Shown piece by piece: positions 7,747-16,039 of a stretch of 34,813 bases of DNA. Where the stretch lies: NCBI GenBank assembly GCA_964628195.1, contig CAZVPF010000032.1:1-34813 (forward strand), given 5' to 3'. Position 1 is the first letter of the stretch; every line of letters begins with the position of its first letter. The position numbers and the translations under genes are program-made. The DNA is from CAZVPF01 sp964628195 (GTDB taxonomy: Bacteria; Planctomycetota; Phycisphaerae; Sedimentisphaerales; Anaerohalosphaeraceae). A model generated the notes under the pieces. It was not told the DNA's origin and searched no databases. It saw nothing but the letters and a program-made list of their open reading frames with translations.

Positions 7747-9381
7747 ATGAATAAAATCAAAAACGAACAACTCAGGTCCTTTTTCGCCGAGCTCCGTTTC
7801 ACACCGAGCAAAGGCAAGCTCAAACAGCTCGAAAACGCCCGCGCTTTCCTCCCTGCCGTAAACCCTTCCCGCCAGTACCCGCTCGATTTCATCTGCTTCA
7901 AACTCACAGACTACCGCCCCCGCCAGCCCATGACCGGCGAACCTGTACCCGGCGAACAATTAACCCAAGGGTTGAAACTTTTTATACGCCAACTAAGCAG
8001 GCACCTCGCACCGAAGACGGAAAACCAGCCCCACCTTGTATACAGCACCGAACAGCTTGCAAAACGCTTCTCAATTTCCACCAAAACCGTTCAGCGATGG
8101 CAAAAAAAAGGCCTGCTCGCCGCATTCTACACCTTCCCCGACGGCTCAAAAAAACTCGGATTTTCCGAACCGGACCTGAACATTTTTATCGATAATAACC
8201 CTGACCTCGTAAAAAGAGCATCCGCTTTCACCAAAATAACCGACCGCGAACACGAAAAAATTATCGCCCTCATCCGCGAGCTTTCCGCCCGCTCCTTTTC
8301 AAGCAGGGCCGAGCTTATATGCCGCGTCTCCGAAAAAACCGGCAGATCCGTAGAAACTATCCGCCAGATAATTACCGATTTCCAGGACAAAAACCCCAAT
8401 CAGCCCCTCTTGAAAAATTATACCCCGCCGCTCGCCGCAAAAGAGCGATCCCAAATCTACCGACTCTACTCCCAGGGCTGGAAAATAAAGGACCTCTGCC
8501 GGAAATTCAGCAAAAGCAGGTCGACGATATACCGCGTCATTAACCGCCGAAAACTAAAAACACTTACAGAGCAGCGCATAGACTACATAGACAGCCCCGA
8601 TTTTCTCGACCCCGATGCAGATAATAAAATCCTCCCGACAGGCTGGGAGCAAACCCTCAACAACCTGCAATCCGGCCAAAACCCCGTCCTGAGCAGGGAC
8701 CGGGAGACAGAGCTCTTCCGCAGGTTCAATTACTTAAAGCACCTCGCCTCACTTACACTCACAAAGGCAAGCAAAGCCAACCCACGCGGCAACACGCTAA
8801 AAAGGATACAAAGCTGTCTCGATGCCGCCGAAAAGATCAAGCGAGTCATCATCGAGGCCAACATGGGCCTCGTCGTCAGCATCGCAAGGAAACACGCCGG
8901 AACAAAGGACCCGGTAAGCGAGCTTGTCAGCGACGGCAGCGTTACCCTCATAAAAGCAGTCGAAAAATTCGACTACACCCGAGGCTACCGATTCAGCACA
9001 TACGCAAGCTGGGCAATCGCAAAAGAATTCGCACGCAGCATCCCCGCAAGGTCCGCCCGCCGCTCACCAGCCGCCATGAACATCGACGACCTGCAAAAGG
9101 ACCTCCGCCTGCCCTTCATACCCGACGTCGAGGCAATCGAACAGGCACACCACAACCTCGAAGCCATAATCGACAACAACCTCAACGAGCGGGAAAGATA
9201 CATAATACGCAGCCATTTTGGCCTCGAAAAAACCGGCCCGCGAAAAATCAAAAAATCACTCGCCCAGATCGGCGACCATCTCGGACTCAGCAAGGAACGC
9301 GTCCGCCAGGTAGAACTCGAAGCCATACAGAAACTCCGCCACTCAATGAGCCCCGAAGAATTCGACCTGCTCACGGGCTAA
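7747..9381 (+). CDS. RNA polymerase sigma-70 family factor with HTH-rich N-terminal extension
   Basis: Directs RNA polymerase to promoters. The C-terminal half carries a region 1.2-like segment (ETELFRRFNYLK, about 320), region 2 (about 372-430, with NMGLVVSIARKH, KFDYTRGYRFSTYASWAI) and region 4 (about 480-535, ending LSKERVRQVELEAIQKLR). Before it lie roughly 300 residues with three predicted helix-turn-helix units: a MerR/excisionase-like one (about 99-125, TEQLAKRFSISTKTVQRW), a second near 185-210, and a resolvase-like one near 240-270 (KDLCRKFSKSRSTIYRVI). Long N-terminal extensions are known in planctomycete sigma factors, but their function is not. The ATG at 7747 is used; an in-frame TTG three codons upstream is possible. 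The gene stands alone behind its own promoter. It could be a specialised alternative factor rather than RpoD. Confidence 0.9.
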   Translation: MNKIKNEQLRSFFAELRFTPSKGKLKQLENARAFLPAVNPSRQYPLDFICFKLTDYRPRQPMTGEPVPGEQLTQGLKLFIRQLSRHLAPKTENQPHLVYSTEQLAKRFSISTKTVQRWQKKGLLAAFYTFPDGSKKLGFSEPDLNIFIDNNPDLVKRASAFTKITDREHEKIIALIRELSARSFSSRAELICRVSEKTGRSVETIRQIITDFQDKNPNQPLLKNYTPPLAAKERSQIYRLYSQGWKIKDLCRKFSKSRSTIYRVINRRKLKTLTEQRIDYIDSPDFLDPDADNKILPTGWEQTLNNLQSGQNPVLSRDRETELFRRFNYLKHLASLTLTKASKANPRGNTLKRIQSCLDAAEKIKRVIIEANMGLVVSIARKHAGTKDPVSELVSDGSVTLIKAVEKFDYTRGYRFSTYASWAIAKEFARSIPARSARRSPAAMNIDDLQKDLRLPFIPDVEAIEQAHHNLEAIIDNNLNERERYIIRSHFGLEKTGPRKIKKSLAQIGDHLGLSKERVRQVELEAIQKLRHSMSPEEFDLLTG

Positions 9382-9406
9382 CCTCCCTCCCCCCTGCTCA
9401 AAATCC

Positions 9407-9613
9407 TCATCTGCTGTACTTGGTGGTTATATCGTTAACCAGCCCCCTCGAACTCTGGCTGTATTGCACAACCGCACTCTCCCGGCTGTAGCTGTGAAAC
9501 TCACAAACCGGGCTATGGGCTCCGCCTCCCCGCCTCTCAAAACAGCCGATATATACGCTAAACACCAAAACCATCGCTGTAACGGCAAAAAGTATCACAA
9601 AATCAGCTTTCAT
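9407..9613 (-). CDS. Small single-pass membrane protein
   Basis: A 68-residue protein of unknown function. Residues 4-26 form one hydrophobic helix ending at a cysteine (SVYIGC), followed by a short, basic-to-polar tail with two Gly-rich turns. It may be a membrane-anchored peptide; the cysteine is not in a good lipobox. Translation is well supported: AAGGAGA lies seven bases before the ATG, and a promoter-like pair lies just upstream. It is convergent with the sigma-factor gene, 25 bases away. Confidence 0.6.
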   Translation of the reverse strand: MKADFVILFAVTAMVLVFSVYIGCFERRGGGAHSPVCEFHSYSRESAVVQYSQSSRGLVNDITTKYSR

Positions 9614-9646
9614 GGCCTTATCTCCTTAATAATAGTACATATATAT

Positions 9647-9674
9647 ACAATACATATATAACCAACAAAGTCAA
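9647..9674 (-). promoter_or_regulatory. Promoter of the small membrane protein gene
   Basis: On the minus strand, TTGACT (9674-9669) and TATTGT (9652-9647) are 16 bases apart. The predicted leader is about 27 bases and contains the AAGGAGA ribosome site. Confidence 0.5.
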
Positions 9675-9758
9675 GGCTTTTCCCAATTTTTTCTCACTTT
9701 TCTTAAAATACCGACAAAAGAGTAAAAACCTTACCTGTCAAGCCCTTGCCAAAGCCTT

Positions 9759-9845
9759 CTATCACCTATAACCTATCACCTATAACCTATCACCTATAAC
9801 CTATAACCTATCACCTATAACCTATTCCCTATAACCTACAACCTC
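9759..9845 (+). repeat. Heptanucleotide array, CCTATAA/CCTATCA type
   Basis: About twelve head-to-tail 7-base units, mainly CCTATAA and CCTATCA, with CCTATTC and CCTACAA variants. Apart from this array, the composite repeat and the promoter at 9647-9674, the gap 9614-10013 shows nothing. Confidence 0.9.
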
Positions 9846-9854
9846 AATTGTTGT

Positions 9855-9928
9855 AAAAACACCGCCCACGTCTCCCAACCCCGAACAATTTTTTCAACGC
9901 AAAAACTTCCCTCAATCTCATTCTATTT
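9855..9928 (+). repeat. Dispersed composite repeat, copy A
   Basis: Runs AAAAACACCG, CTCCCA, then TTTTTTCAACGCAAAAAC and a C/T-rich tail. It matches the copies at 34473-34520 and 34688-34752. It directly follows a heptad array, as copy C does. Confidence 0.75.
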
Positions 9929-10013
9929 GACACCAAAGCCAAACTTCATTAGAATAATAACAGCTTGTGAAAGGTTGTCACTCTTTTGGCAAACATTTAC
10001 CCGGGAGACTGAA

Positions 10014-11921
10014 ATGATTAATTGGATTGATAACAGAAAATTAAGTGTTTTTTCAGCAGCATTATTTTTATTCACTTCGTTCGGCATTGCAGAAACAGTC
10101 TTACAAAATACTTATAACCGGGAAAGTAAAAACAGGGCCGGTATTAAAAAGTCTGACCTCATGATAAGGATACTTAATAACTCATCGGGGAAAACTGCAA
10201 AAGAAAAGGCCTGGAAGCACTGGCGGGCGAGCCGTTTGGAATGGACCTATGCTAATGATCCTGCATTTCTGAAACTGGTCCACGACAGTGGGGGCACTTA
10301 TGCCGGGGCTATGGCATCGGGGACAAATAATCCGAATTACGCCCTGGTCGCTTTTGACGGGCAGAAGGTTTCTGCGCACAACCGTTACAGGGGATGTATG
10401 AACAACCCGGGGTTTACTTTCGAACAATATTCTACTGCTGTAAATTGGGCCAACCTTGGAACGGACAGTATCCAACATGATGAAGCTTTAACAAATTTCA
10501 CTTCTTTTCATTACGGCTGGGCAACATGCTTTTGCGAATTCTGTATGAAAGATTTTGCTAAATACTGCCAAGGCAGGGAAATAAGCTGTCCTCCCGGTGT
10601 AAAAACGTGGGAGGGTTTTGATTATGGGCAGTTCTTGAGGGAGTCACAGGGCATTGAATCTAACTCCGAATATGAGCGTAAACGTAAATCGCTGCCGTTG
10701 TCACGCGAATTCGAGTGGTTTCAGGCCTCTGTCGGACGAGAGTATAAAAACGGTTTACTGGATCTATGGAAAGCGAAAACCGGGGAAAGGCTGATTCTTT
10801 CCATGAACATGGTTCCTGAGATGGCAGGAACATTCGGTTTTTCGAGGTGTCCTATTCTTGACTATATTGATTATATCATCGGAGAATATTACGTCGACAA
10901 AAAGACCGCCGAGCAGTGGGTGCATTGCTGCAGATTTGCGGATGCGATGAATCTTGAGTTTATCGCTTCTATTAAAAAGGTGGCGAAGACACCAACTGTA
11001 GATGAAACACGCCAGGCAATAGCCCTTTCCTATGCGTTGGGCCACCATGTTCTGCTGCCGTGGGATATATATATTCATGACGCTCCCCGCTGGTATGGAG
11101 ATATCAAAGATTATGAAGATATTGTCTCTTTTATCGATGATAATCCTGATCTCTTCGATGGTTACAAATCATATTTTGATATCAAAATATTGGTGCCTTT
11201 TGAAAAGGAAGAGTACGAACCAGGACTTGTTGCCCTTGCCGGTCAACTGCAGGATTATGGCGTCCTGTTTTCGTATTCGCTATGCGGTTCTGATAGAAAT
11301 GGATTCGTAGATATTCCAATAAACCCTGAAGACTTTGACCGAAATGTTCCTGTTTGGCACGCCGGTAATGTTGAGGATTTTGAAAAAACTGACTGGACAC
11401 TTTTCAAAAAACTGGCAGAGCACGGTGAAATTGATTACAAGGGACAGATACTGCCAAAGCTTTTCGCAAATAAGCAAAAGGTAAAAACGCAGGTCCAGGC
11501 CATGCATGATAAAAACCTTAATGAGCCTGAACAGCAGTCATCTTCTGATGAGTCGGTAAAGGAAGCCATGCTGGAAAAGTCAGCCCGGATGGCTGCCGAA
11601 CTTATGATAAACTCAGGATTGAAACCTGCTTATCGAGTTTTCAGCAAGGAAGAAATTTTGGTTTTGCCCAGAGTAAAAGAAGATGGTGACAGGCCGGTTG
11701 TCTTTCACATTGTCTGCACGTCGGATCAGTACCGGGACGAAACTGTTATTTGGCTGGATAAGAAATTCTTCACCAAGTCGAACGAATTGACGGCACAACT
11801 GCATCAGCCGGGCAGCAAAGCTGTATCGTTAAAACCTGCTGTCGATAAAGATGGTTTATTGTTGAAAATCCCTAACCTGAAGAAGTGGGCAATCCTTACT
11901 TTTGATAAACACAAAAATTAA
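10014..11921 (+). CDS. Secreted glycoside-hydrolase-like TIM-barrel protein
   Basis: A predicted exported protein of 635 residues. Residues 1-27 form a signal peptide (hydrophobic core SVFSAALFLFTSFG). The body resembles uncharacterised TIM-barrel glycosidases: a WATCFCEFCMKDF segment like the Cys-containing loop of GH42/GH-like proteins, LDLWKAKTGERLILSMNM, and a later barrel strand HHVLLPWDIYIHDAPRWYG. A C-terminal beta domain (about 560-635) follows. The catalytic acids cannot be assigned by eye. The ATG at 10014 is preferred over a longer frame because GGGAG lies six bases upstream and the signal peptide begins there. The coding sequence is visibly more AT-rich than the genes around it, with TTA/AAA-type codons, which suggests recent acquisition. 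The function is inferred only at family level. Confidence 0.75.
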   Translation: MINWIDNRKLSVFSAALFLFTSFGIAETVLQNTYNRESKNRAGIKKSDLMIRILNNSSGKTAKEKAWKHWRASRLEWTYANDPAFLKLVHDSGGTYAGAMASGTNNPNYALVAFDGQKVSAHNRYRGCMNNPGFTFEQYSTAVNWANLGTDSIQHDEALTNFTSFHYGWATCFCEFCMKDFAKYCQGREISCPPGVKTWEGFDYGQFLRESQGIESNSEYERKRKSLPLSREFEWFQASVGREYKNGLLDLWKAKTGERLILSMNMVPEMAGTFGFSRCPILDYIDYIIGEYYVDKKTAEQWVHCCRFADAMNLEFIASIKKVAKTPTVDETRQAIALSYALGHHVLLPWDIYIHDAPRWYGDIKDYEDIVSFIDDNPDLFDGYKSYFDIKILVPFEKEEYEPGLVALAGQLQDYGVLFSYSLCGSDRNGFVDIPINPEDFDRNVPVWHAGNVEDFEKTDWTLFKKLAEHGEIDYKGQILPKLFANKQKVKTQVQAMHDKNLNEPEQQSSSDESVKEAMLEKSARMAAELMINSGLKPAYRVFSKEEILVLPRVKEDGDRPVVFHIVCTSDQYRDETVIWLDKKFFTKSNELTAQLHQPGSKAVSLKPAVDKDGLLLKIPNLKKWAILTFDKHKN

Positions 11922-11989
11922 TCGCAAAGTTGGAAGTGTTGGTAAAAATACTTTTTTCATTTAACCCACACAGGTAAAAACATTTCGTG

Positions 11990-12093
11990 CTCTATTGCCT
12001 AATCCCTGATTCCTGTGTTCTGTGTTCTGTTTCCTGATTCCTATAACCTATCCCCTATAACCTATAACCTAATTCCTGATTCCTATCCCCTGC
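11990..12093 (+). repeat. Heptanucleotide array, mixed CTGATTC/CTGTGTT/CTATAAC units
   Basis: About fourteen 7-base units in register, such as CTGATTC, CTGTGTT and CTATAAC, filling the space between two convergent genes. The unit phase and C-T anchor match the arrays at 9759 and 34522. Confidence 0.85.
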
Positions 12094-12099
12094 CCGTCT

Positions 12100-13167
12100 T
12101 CACTCTGCTGTATTATTGTACCCGAGCCTGTCGGCCCCGAGCTGGCCGCATGCGGCATTTATCTCCACGCCGCGCTTATACCGTATCGCCGTCTCCAAAC
12201 CCTCTCCAGCAAGCACATCGCGAAACGCCCTGATAGTCGCCGCCGGGCTCGGCTTGAACTTACATCCGTCGAACGCGTTGAACTCAATAAGATTTATGTT
12301 GCACTTGAGACCTTTAACAAGCCTCGCCAACTCCCATCCCTGCCGCGGCGAATCATTAACCCCCGCCAGCATGCAGTACTCGATCGTCACCCGCCTGCCC
12401 GTTTGACCCTGGTAACTCCTCATCGCCGCCATAATATCGCGCACACTGAAAGTTTTCGCCGACGGCATTATCTTCTCGCGGACCTCATCGCTCGCACCGT
12501 GCAGCGAAAGCGCAAGCCTTACCTGCCCGCCGACCTGTCCGAACCTTTCGATCGTCTCCGGGATTCCGCACGTCGATACGGTAATATGCCTCTGTCCGAG
12601 CCCTGCGCCTTTCGGGTCGCGAATAATCTCTATCGACTTGATAACGTTTTCAAAGTTGTCAAAAGGCTCGCCCATACCCATGTAAACAACATTGCTTATC
12701 TTGCCGAAACGTTGACTCGCCGCGCTAAGCTGACCGGCGATCTCACCTGCCGTCAGGTCCCGCCTGAAACCCAGCCCCGCGGTCGCGCAAAACCTGCACC
12801 CCATCCTGCACCCCGCCTGGCAAGAAAGGCAAAGCGTCTTCCTGCCCTCGTCGTCCATAACTACCGCCTCGAACCGCACACCCTCGCCGGCCTCAAGAAG
12901 CAGCTTCGCAGTTCCCTTGCCGTCGTCAAAAACATCGACAACCTCCGGCACACCGATATAATAACCCTTTGCTGCAAGCTCCGCGCGAAAATCCCTACCC
13001 AGCGTCGTTATATCGTTTATATCCCGCACGCCTTTTTTATGAATAAAAGTAAAAATATACTCTCCCCAGAACCCTTTGCCGCCCAGCTCAGCGACAAGGG
13101 CCTTCAGCTCATCATTCAAATAGTTTGCAAGGTTATGATCCATAATGTCATTATAATCCAGTGCCAT
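12100..13167 (-). CDS. rlmN: Dual-specificity RNA methyltransferase RlmN
   Basis: Radical SAM enzyme that methylates C2 of an adenosine in 23S rRNA and in certain tRNAs. The [4Fe-4S]/SAM motif is CRMGCRFCATA (CxxxCxxC), followed by YMGMGEPFDN, the STCGI motif and SLHGA. The C-terminal cysteine that carries the methyl intermediate is present in NAACGQL. The 355-residue length is usual. The ATG at 13167 gives the expected N-terminus but has no clear Shine-Dalgarno site. The coding region ends directly against the heptad array, convergent with the glycosidase-like gene, and no intrinsic terminator is visible. A Cfr-type resistance enzyme is less likely given the RlmN-like motifs and the chromosomal setting. 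Confidence 0.95.
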   Translation of the reverse strand: MALDYNDIMDHNLANYLNDELKALVAELGGKGFWGEYIFTFIHKKGVRDINDITTLGRDFRAELAAKGYYIGVPEVVDVFDDGKGTAKLLLEAGEGVRFEAVVMDDEGRKTLCLSCQAGCRMGCRFCATAGLGFRRDLTAGEIAGQLSAASQRFGKISNVVYMGMGEPFDNFENVIKSIEIIRDPKGAGLGQRHITVSTCGIPETIERFGQVGGQVRLALSLHGASDEVREKIMPSAKTFSVRDIMAAMRSYQGQTGRRVTIEYCMLAGVNDSPRQGWELARLVKGLKCNINLIEFNAFDGCKFKPSPAATIRAFRDVLAGEGLETAIRYKRGVEINAACGQLGADRLGYNNTAE

Positions 13168-13633
13168 CGAATGTCATAACAGAATATACTCTTCCCAAAC
13201 CAACCGCCTCGCCAGTACAGGAGCTTTTTGAATTAATAAACCAGCTATTTTACATTTTGTTAATTGATAAACAAATTGCATTATCAAACTCTCGGACCAG
13301 AACCTGTTAAATCTTATGCGCAAATTGGGAACACCGCCCCCCTCTAAAGTGCCAATAAAATGTGTTTTTGCCGGAAAAGAAGAATTTTTTCTATTTTTCA
13401 ATAATTTTAGCCTTTTAGTCTAAACCTTGAACGTCCGTTTTTTGTATAATCATTATAAAGAAAAAGACTCATCAGGGGTAGTATTGAGGGCAGCAGAAAA
13501 AAAGAAAATCTCACTGCCTGAGTATAAAAAGTTAATTACCATGTTTTTTTGATGTGTGCATTGAGGATTATTCAGTTTTATGAATAGCTCCGGATGCCGA
13601 ACCCTTATCGCTCTTTAAGACAGGGAACGCAAA
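13168..13633. other. Intergenic gap between divergent rlmN and hemerythrin genes
   Basis: AT-rich non-coding stretch. A possible -10 (TATAAT, 13445-13450) faces the hemerythrin gene but lacks a good -35. A short GGCAG/CTGCC pairing around an A-rich loop lies near 13489-13518. No gene, tRNA or known riboswitch pattern was recognised. Confidence 0.4.
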
Positions 13634-14407
13634 ATGGGAAAAACTTATAAAGACCAAAACGCTGAAAATCTGGCAAAATTATTAAAAAGGATAAACCAGG
13701 GAGCAAACCCGCGAATCATTCGCAGGGAAGCAAACCAGATAATGGCCACAATTACTCCCGAAGATATCGCAGCAGCTGAAAACTCGCTTGTAAAAACCGG
13801 CTATTCTGCACAGCTCGCAGAGCACCTTGCAACAGCTTTTATGCTGATGGGCGCAAAAGAAGATAAAAACCAGCGGTATATCCTGCGCCAGTCTTTGAAA
13901 CCGAACCATGTTCTTCGCAAAGTTATGGCCGAGCACGAGCTTCTCGAATGTTTTGTCGCCGATCTCGTGGAGACAAATGAGAAAATCCAGAAGATGAAAA
14001 CCCTCAAGGACACCAGCGCCGAGTTCATGAAACTGTGCCACATAATCGAGCATCTCGACGCTATGGAAGAGCACGCAGAACGCGAAGAGGACCTGATCTT
14101 CCCTTACCTTAAAAAGTACGGCTGGACCAGCCTCACCAGAACCGCACGCAGCGACCACGTTTACCTGAAGATCGCTATTAACGACCTTATCCGCCTGCTC
14201 GGTTCGTACAGAACGGAAAACCTGGACGATTTCAAAACAAAACTTAATTCGATAACAAAATACGTCGCAGAGACAATGAACGAGCACATTCTACAGGAAG
14301 AGAACATCCTCTTCCCGATAGCGCTTGAGCTTATCAAGGACCCGAAAGTATGGGACAACCTTAAGGAATTATGCGACCTGATAGGCTATTGCGGTAGTCA
14401 TTGTTAA
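13634..14407 (+). CDS. DUF438-like/hemerythrin (HHE) domain protein
   Basis: A 257-residue cytoplasmic protein. The N-terminal ~90 residues resemble the DUF438 helical domain (LAKLLKRINQG, TPEDIAAAENSL). The C-terminal part is a hemerythrin-like four-helix bundle with spaced His and Glu ligands: AEHELLE, HIIEHLDAMEEHAEREEDLIFPYL, SDHVYLK and NEHILQEENILFP. Such proteins bind a di-iron centre and take part in oxygen, nitric oxide or iron-sulfur repair responses in anaerobes. An AGGGAA site lies about eight bases before the ATG. It is a single gene, divergent from rlmN and convergent with clpX. A protective role against O2 or NO is inferred from the family only. Confidence 0.88.
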   Translation: MGKTYKDQNAENLAKLLKRINQGANPRIIRREANQIMATITPEDIAAAENSLVKTGYSAQLAEHLATAFMLMGAKEDKNQRYILRQSLKPNHVLRKVMAEHELLECFVADLVETNEKIQKMKTLKDTSAEFMKLCHIIEHLDAMEEHAEREEDLIFPYLKKYGWTSLTRTARSDHVYLKIAINDLIRLLGSYRTENLDDFKTKLNSITKYVAETMNEHILQEENILFPIALELIKDPKVWDNLKELCDLIGYCGSHC

Positions 14408-14683
14408 GCGGGGGTATAATTAAAAGAAACTATTCCTATTTGGACCTTTTGCCAGGTCGGACCGGCCGGTAAGGAATTGTCATATACATCAGGACTAATC
14501 CGGGCACGGACGTACTGATATAAGTTTGGCTTTTCCCCGGCCGGTTTCGTTTGTGCCCTGGACCAGCCCAGCCCTGTGGTTGAATACGGAAAAAATTGCG
14601 CCCCGAAAAATTTGCGCACAAACCCCCTCGCCCGTCATTCGGGCCGATCAGGTGGAAATAATAACAGCCGGCAACTTGCGCTG

Positions 14684-15961
14684 TTAAGCAGATTCCTTTT
14701 GGGTCTTTTTAAGCTCTACAGAATCGAAAAGATCCAGCTTCCCCTCAACGACTTCCCGGTTGATAATATACTTTCGGCCCTTTTCCTGGTCCGGAAGCAG
14801 GTACATGAAATCGATCATAAGCTCTTCCATTATCCCCCGAAGGGCTCTTGCGCCGGTGTCACGTTTAAGGGCCTTTTCGGAAATCAAATCCAGGGCGCCT
14901 TCGGTGAACTCCAGCTCAGTGTCTTCCATCTCGAAGAATTTCAGGTACTGTTTGACCAGTGCGTTTTTGGGCTTTTGGAGTATATCCTTCAGGGCCTCGA
15001 TATTGAGAGCCTCAAGCGTCGTAATAACCGGCAGCCTGCCCACGATCTCCGGGATCATCCCGTATTCAATCACGTCTTCCGGAATCACCTGGCTGATAAC
15101 ATCGCTGTAATCCTGCTTGTCGTCGCCCGAGGCTTGACTTTCCTCGCTGCCGAAACCGATCATCTTCCTGCCAAGGCGTTTCTTAATAATATTTTCGACA
15201 CCAACAAACGTCCCACCGCAAATAAACAGTATCTGCGAAGTGTCTATCTGAATGTAAGACTGCTCCGGGTGCTTCCGCCCGCCCTGAGGCGGTATATTGG
15301 CGACCGTCCCTTCAAGCATCTTCAAAAGAGCCTGCTGAACGCCCTCACCTGACACATCCCGTGTAATCGAAACGTTCTGGTTCGTCTTGCCTATCTTGTC
15401 GATTTCGTCGACATAGACAATGCCCCGCTGGGCGGCCTCGATATCGTAATCCGCCGCCTGCAAAAGACGCAGCAGGAAGTTTTCCACGTCCTCGCCTACA
15501 TAACCGGCCTCGGTTACCGTAGTTGCGTCGCAAATCGCGAAAGGCACATTAAGAACTTTCGCAAGTGTCCGTGCCAGCAGCGTCTTTCCGCAGCCGGTAG
15601 GACCTAACAAAAGAATGTTAGACTTGTCCAGCTCAACTTCCTTATCATCGCTCTCGGCGTGCGTCAGCCTCTTGTAATGGTTGTAAACCGCCACGGAAAG
15701 CACCTTCTTGGCCTGGTCCTGGCCGATCACATACTCGTCAAGAAAACCCTTTATCTCGCGCGGCTTTGGAGTGTCAGCAGCCAGAACACCGCCGGTCTTC
15801 ATCCTTCTTCTTTCCTGGCGGACTATATTATAGCACAGATCAATACATTCCGGGCAGATATACACCTCGCCCGGACCTTCCACAAATGCGTCCGACGATT
15901 TCCTTGTCCTGCCGCAAAAGCTGCAAATCTCTCTTTTTTTATTACCTGAGGTTTTGGTCAT
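14684..15961 (-). CDS. clpX: ATP-dependent Clp protease ATP-binding subunit ClpX
   Basis: AAA+ unfoldase that feeds tagged proteins to ClpP. Near the N-terminus (about residues 13-36) a zinc finger is visible (CSFC, then CPEC). Then come Walker A GPTGCGKT, the pore loop GYVGEDVEN, Walker B IVYVDEIDKI, the RKH loop (GRKHPEQ) and the sensor-2 segment TGARALR. At 425 residues it has typical length. The frame is open to a TTG at 15973, but the ATG at 15961 is right because GGAG lies six bases upstream of it. No clpP or tig is adjacent. It is the last gene of a minus-strand run behind the kor genes, 78 bases after the helical-repeat gene, possibly past a weak terminator. Confidence 0.97.
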   Translation of the reverse strand: MTKTSGNKKREICSFCGRTRKSSDAFVEGPGEVYICPECIDLCYNIVRQERRRMKTGGVLAADTPKPREIKGFLDEYVIGQDQAKKVLSVAVYNHYKRLTHAESDDKEVELDKSNILLLGPTGCGKTLLARTLAKVLNVPFAICDATTVTEAGYVGEDVENFLLRLLQAADYDIEAAQRGIVYVDEIDKIGKTNQNVSITRDVSGEGVQQALLKMLEGTVANIPPQGGRKHPEQSYIQIDTSQILFICGGTFVGVENIIKKRLGRKMIGFGSEESQASGDDKQDYSDVISQVIPEDVIEYGMIPEIVGRLPVITTLEALNIEALKDILQKPKNALVKQYLKFFEMEDTELEFTEGALDLISEKALKRDTGARALRGIMEELMIDFMYLLPDQEKGRKYIINREVVEGKLDLFDSVELKKTQKESA

Positions 15962-16014
15962 TAATAGCTCCAAATTCTAACTAAATCGTCCGGTAAATGC
16001 ACATCTATCTTATC

Positions 16015-16032
16015 AAAACCCGCATCGGGCTT
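16015..16032 (-). terminator. Possible weak terminator before clpX
   Basis: On the minus strand AAGCCCG-ATG-CGGGTTTT forms a short stem with a T-run, between the helical-repeat gene and clpX. The loop is only three bases, so it may attenuate rather than stop transcription. Confidence 0.3.
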
Positions 16033-16039
16033 CAAGGAC

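Noticed and set aside
9759..9845. CRISPR array
   Set aside because: Units are seven bases with no spacers and no cas genes nearby.
13174..13401. 75-codon minus-strand frame upstream of rlmN
   Set aside because: TTG start with no Shine-Dalgarno site and no recognisable domain; likely chance.
13485..13525. Riboswitch-like structure before the hemerythrin gene
   Set aside because: Only about five base pairs (GGCAG/CTGCC) around an A-rich loop; no known riboswitch core was matched.
14404..14621. 71-codon minus-strand frame in the gap between the hemerythrin and clpX genes
   Set aside because: No ribosome site and no family match. The gap only shows two CCGGCCGG copies (14462-14469 and 14537-14544) and a GCCCG/CGGGC pairing without a T-run.
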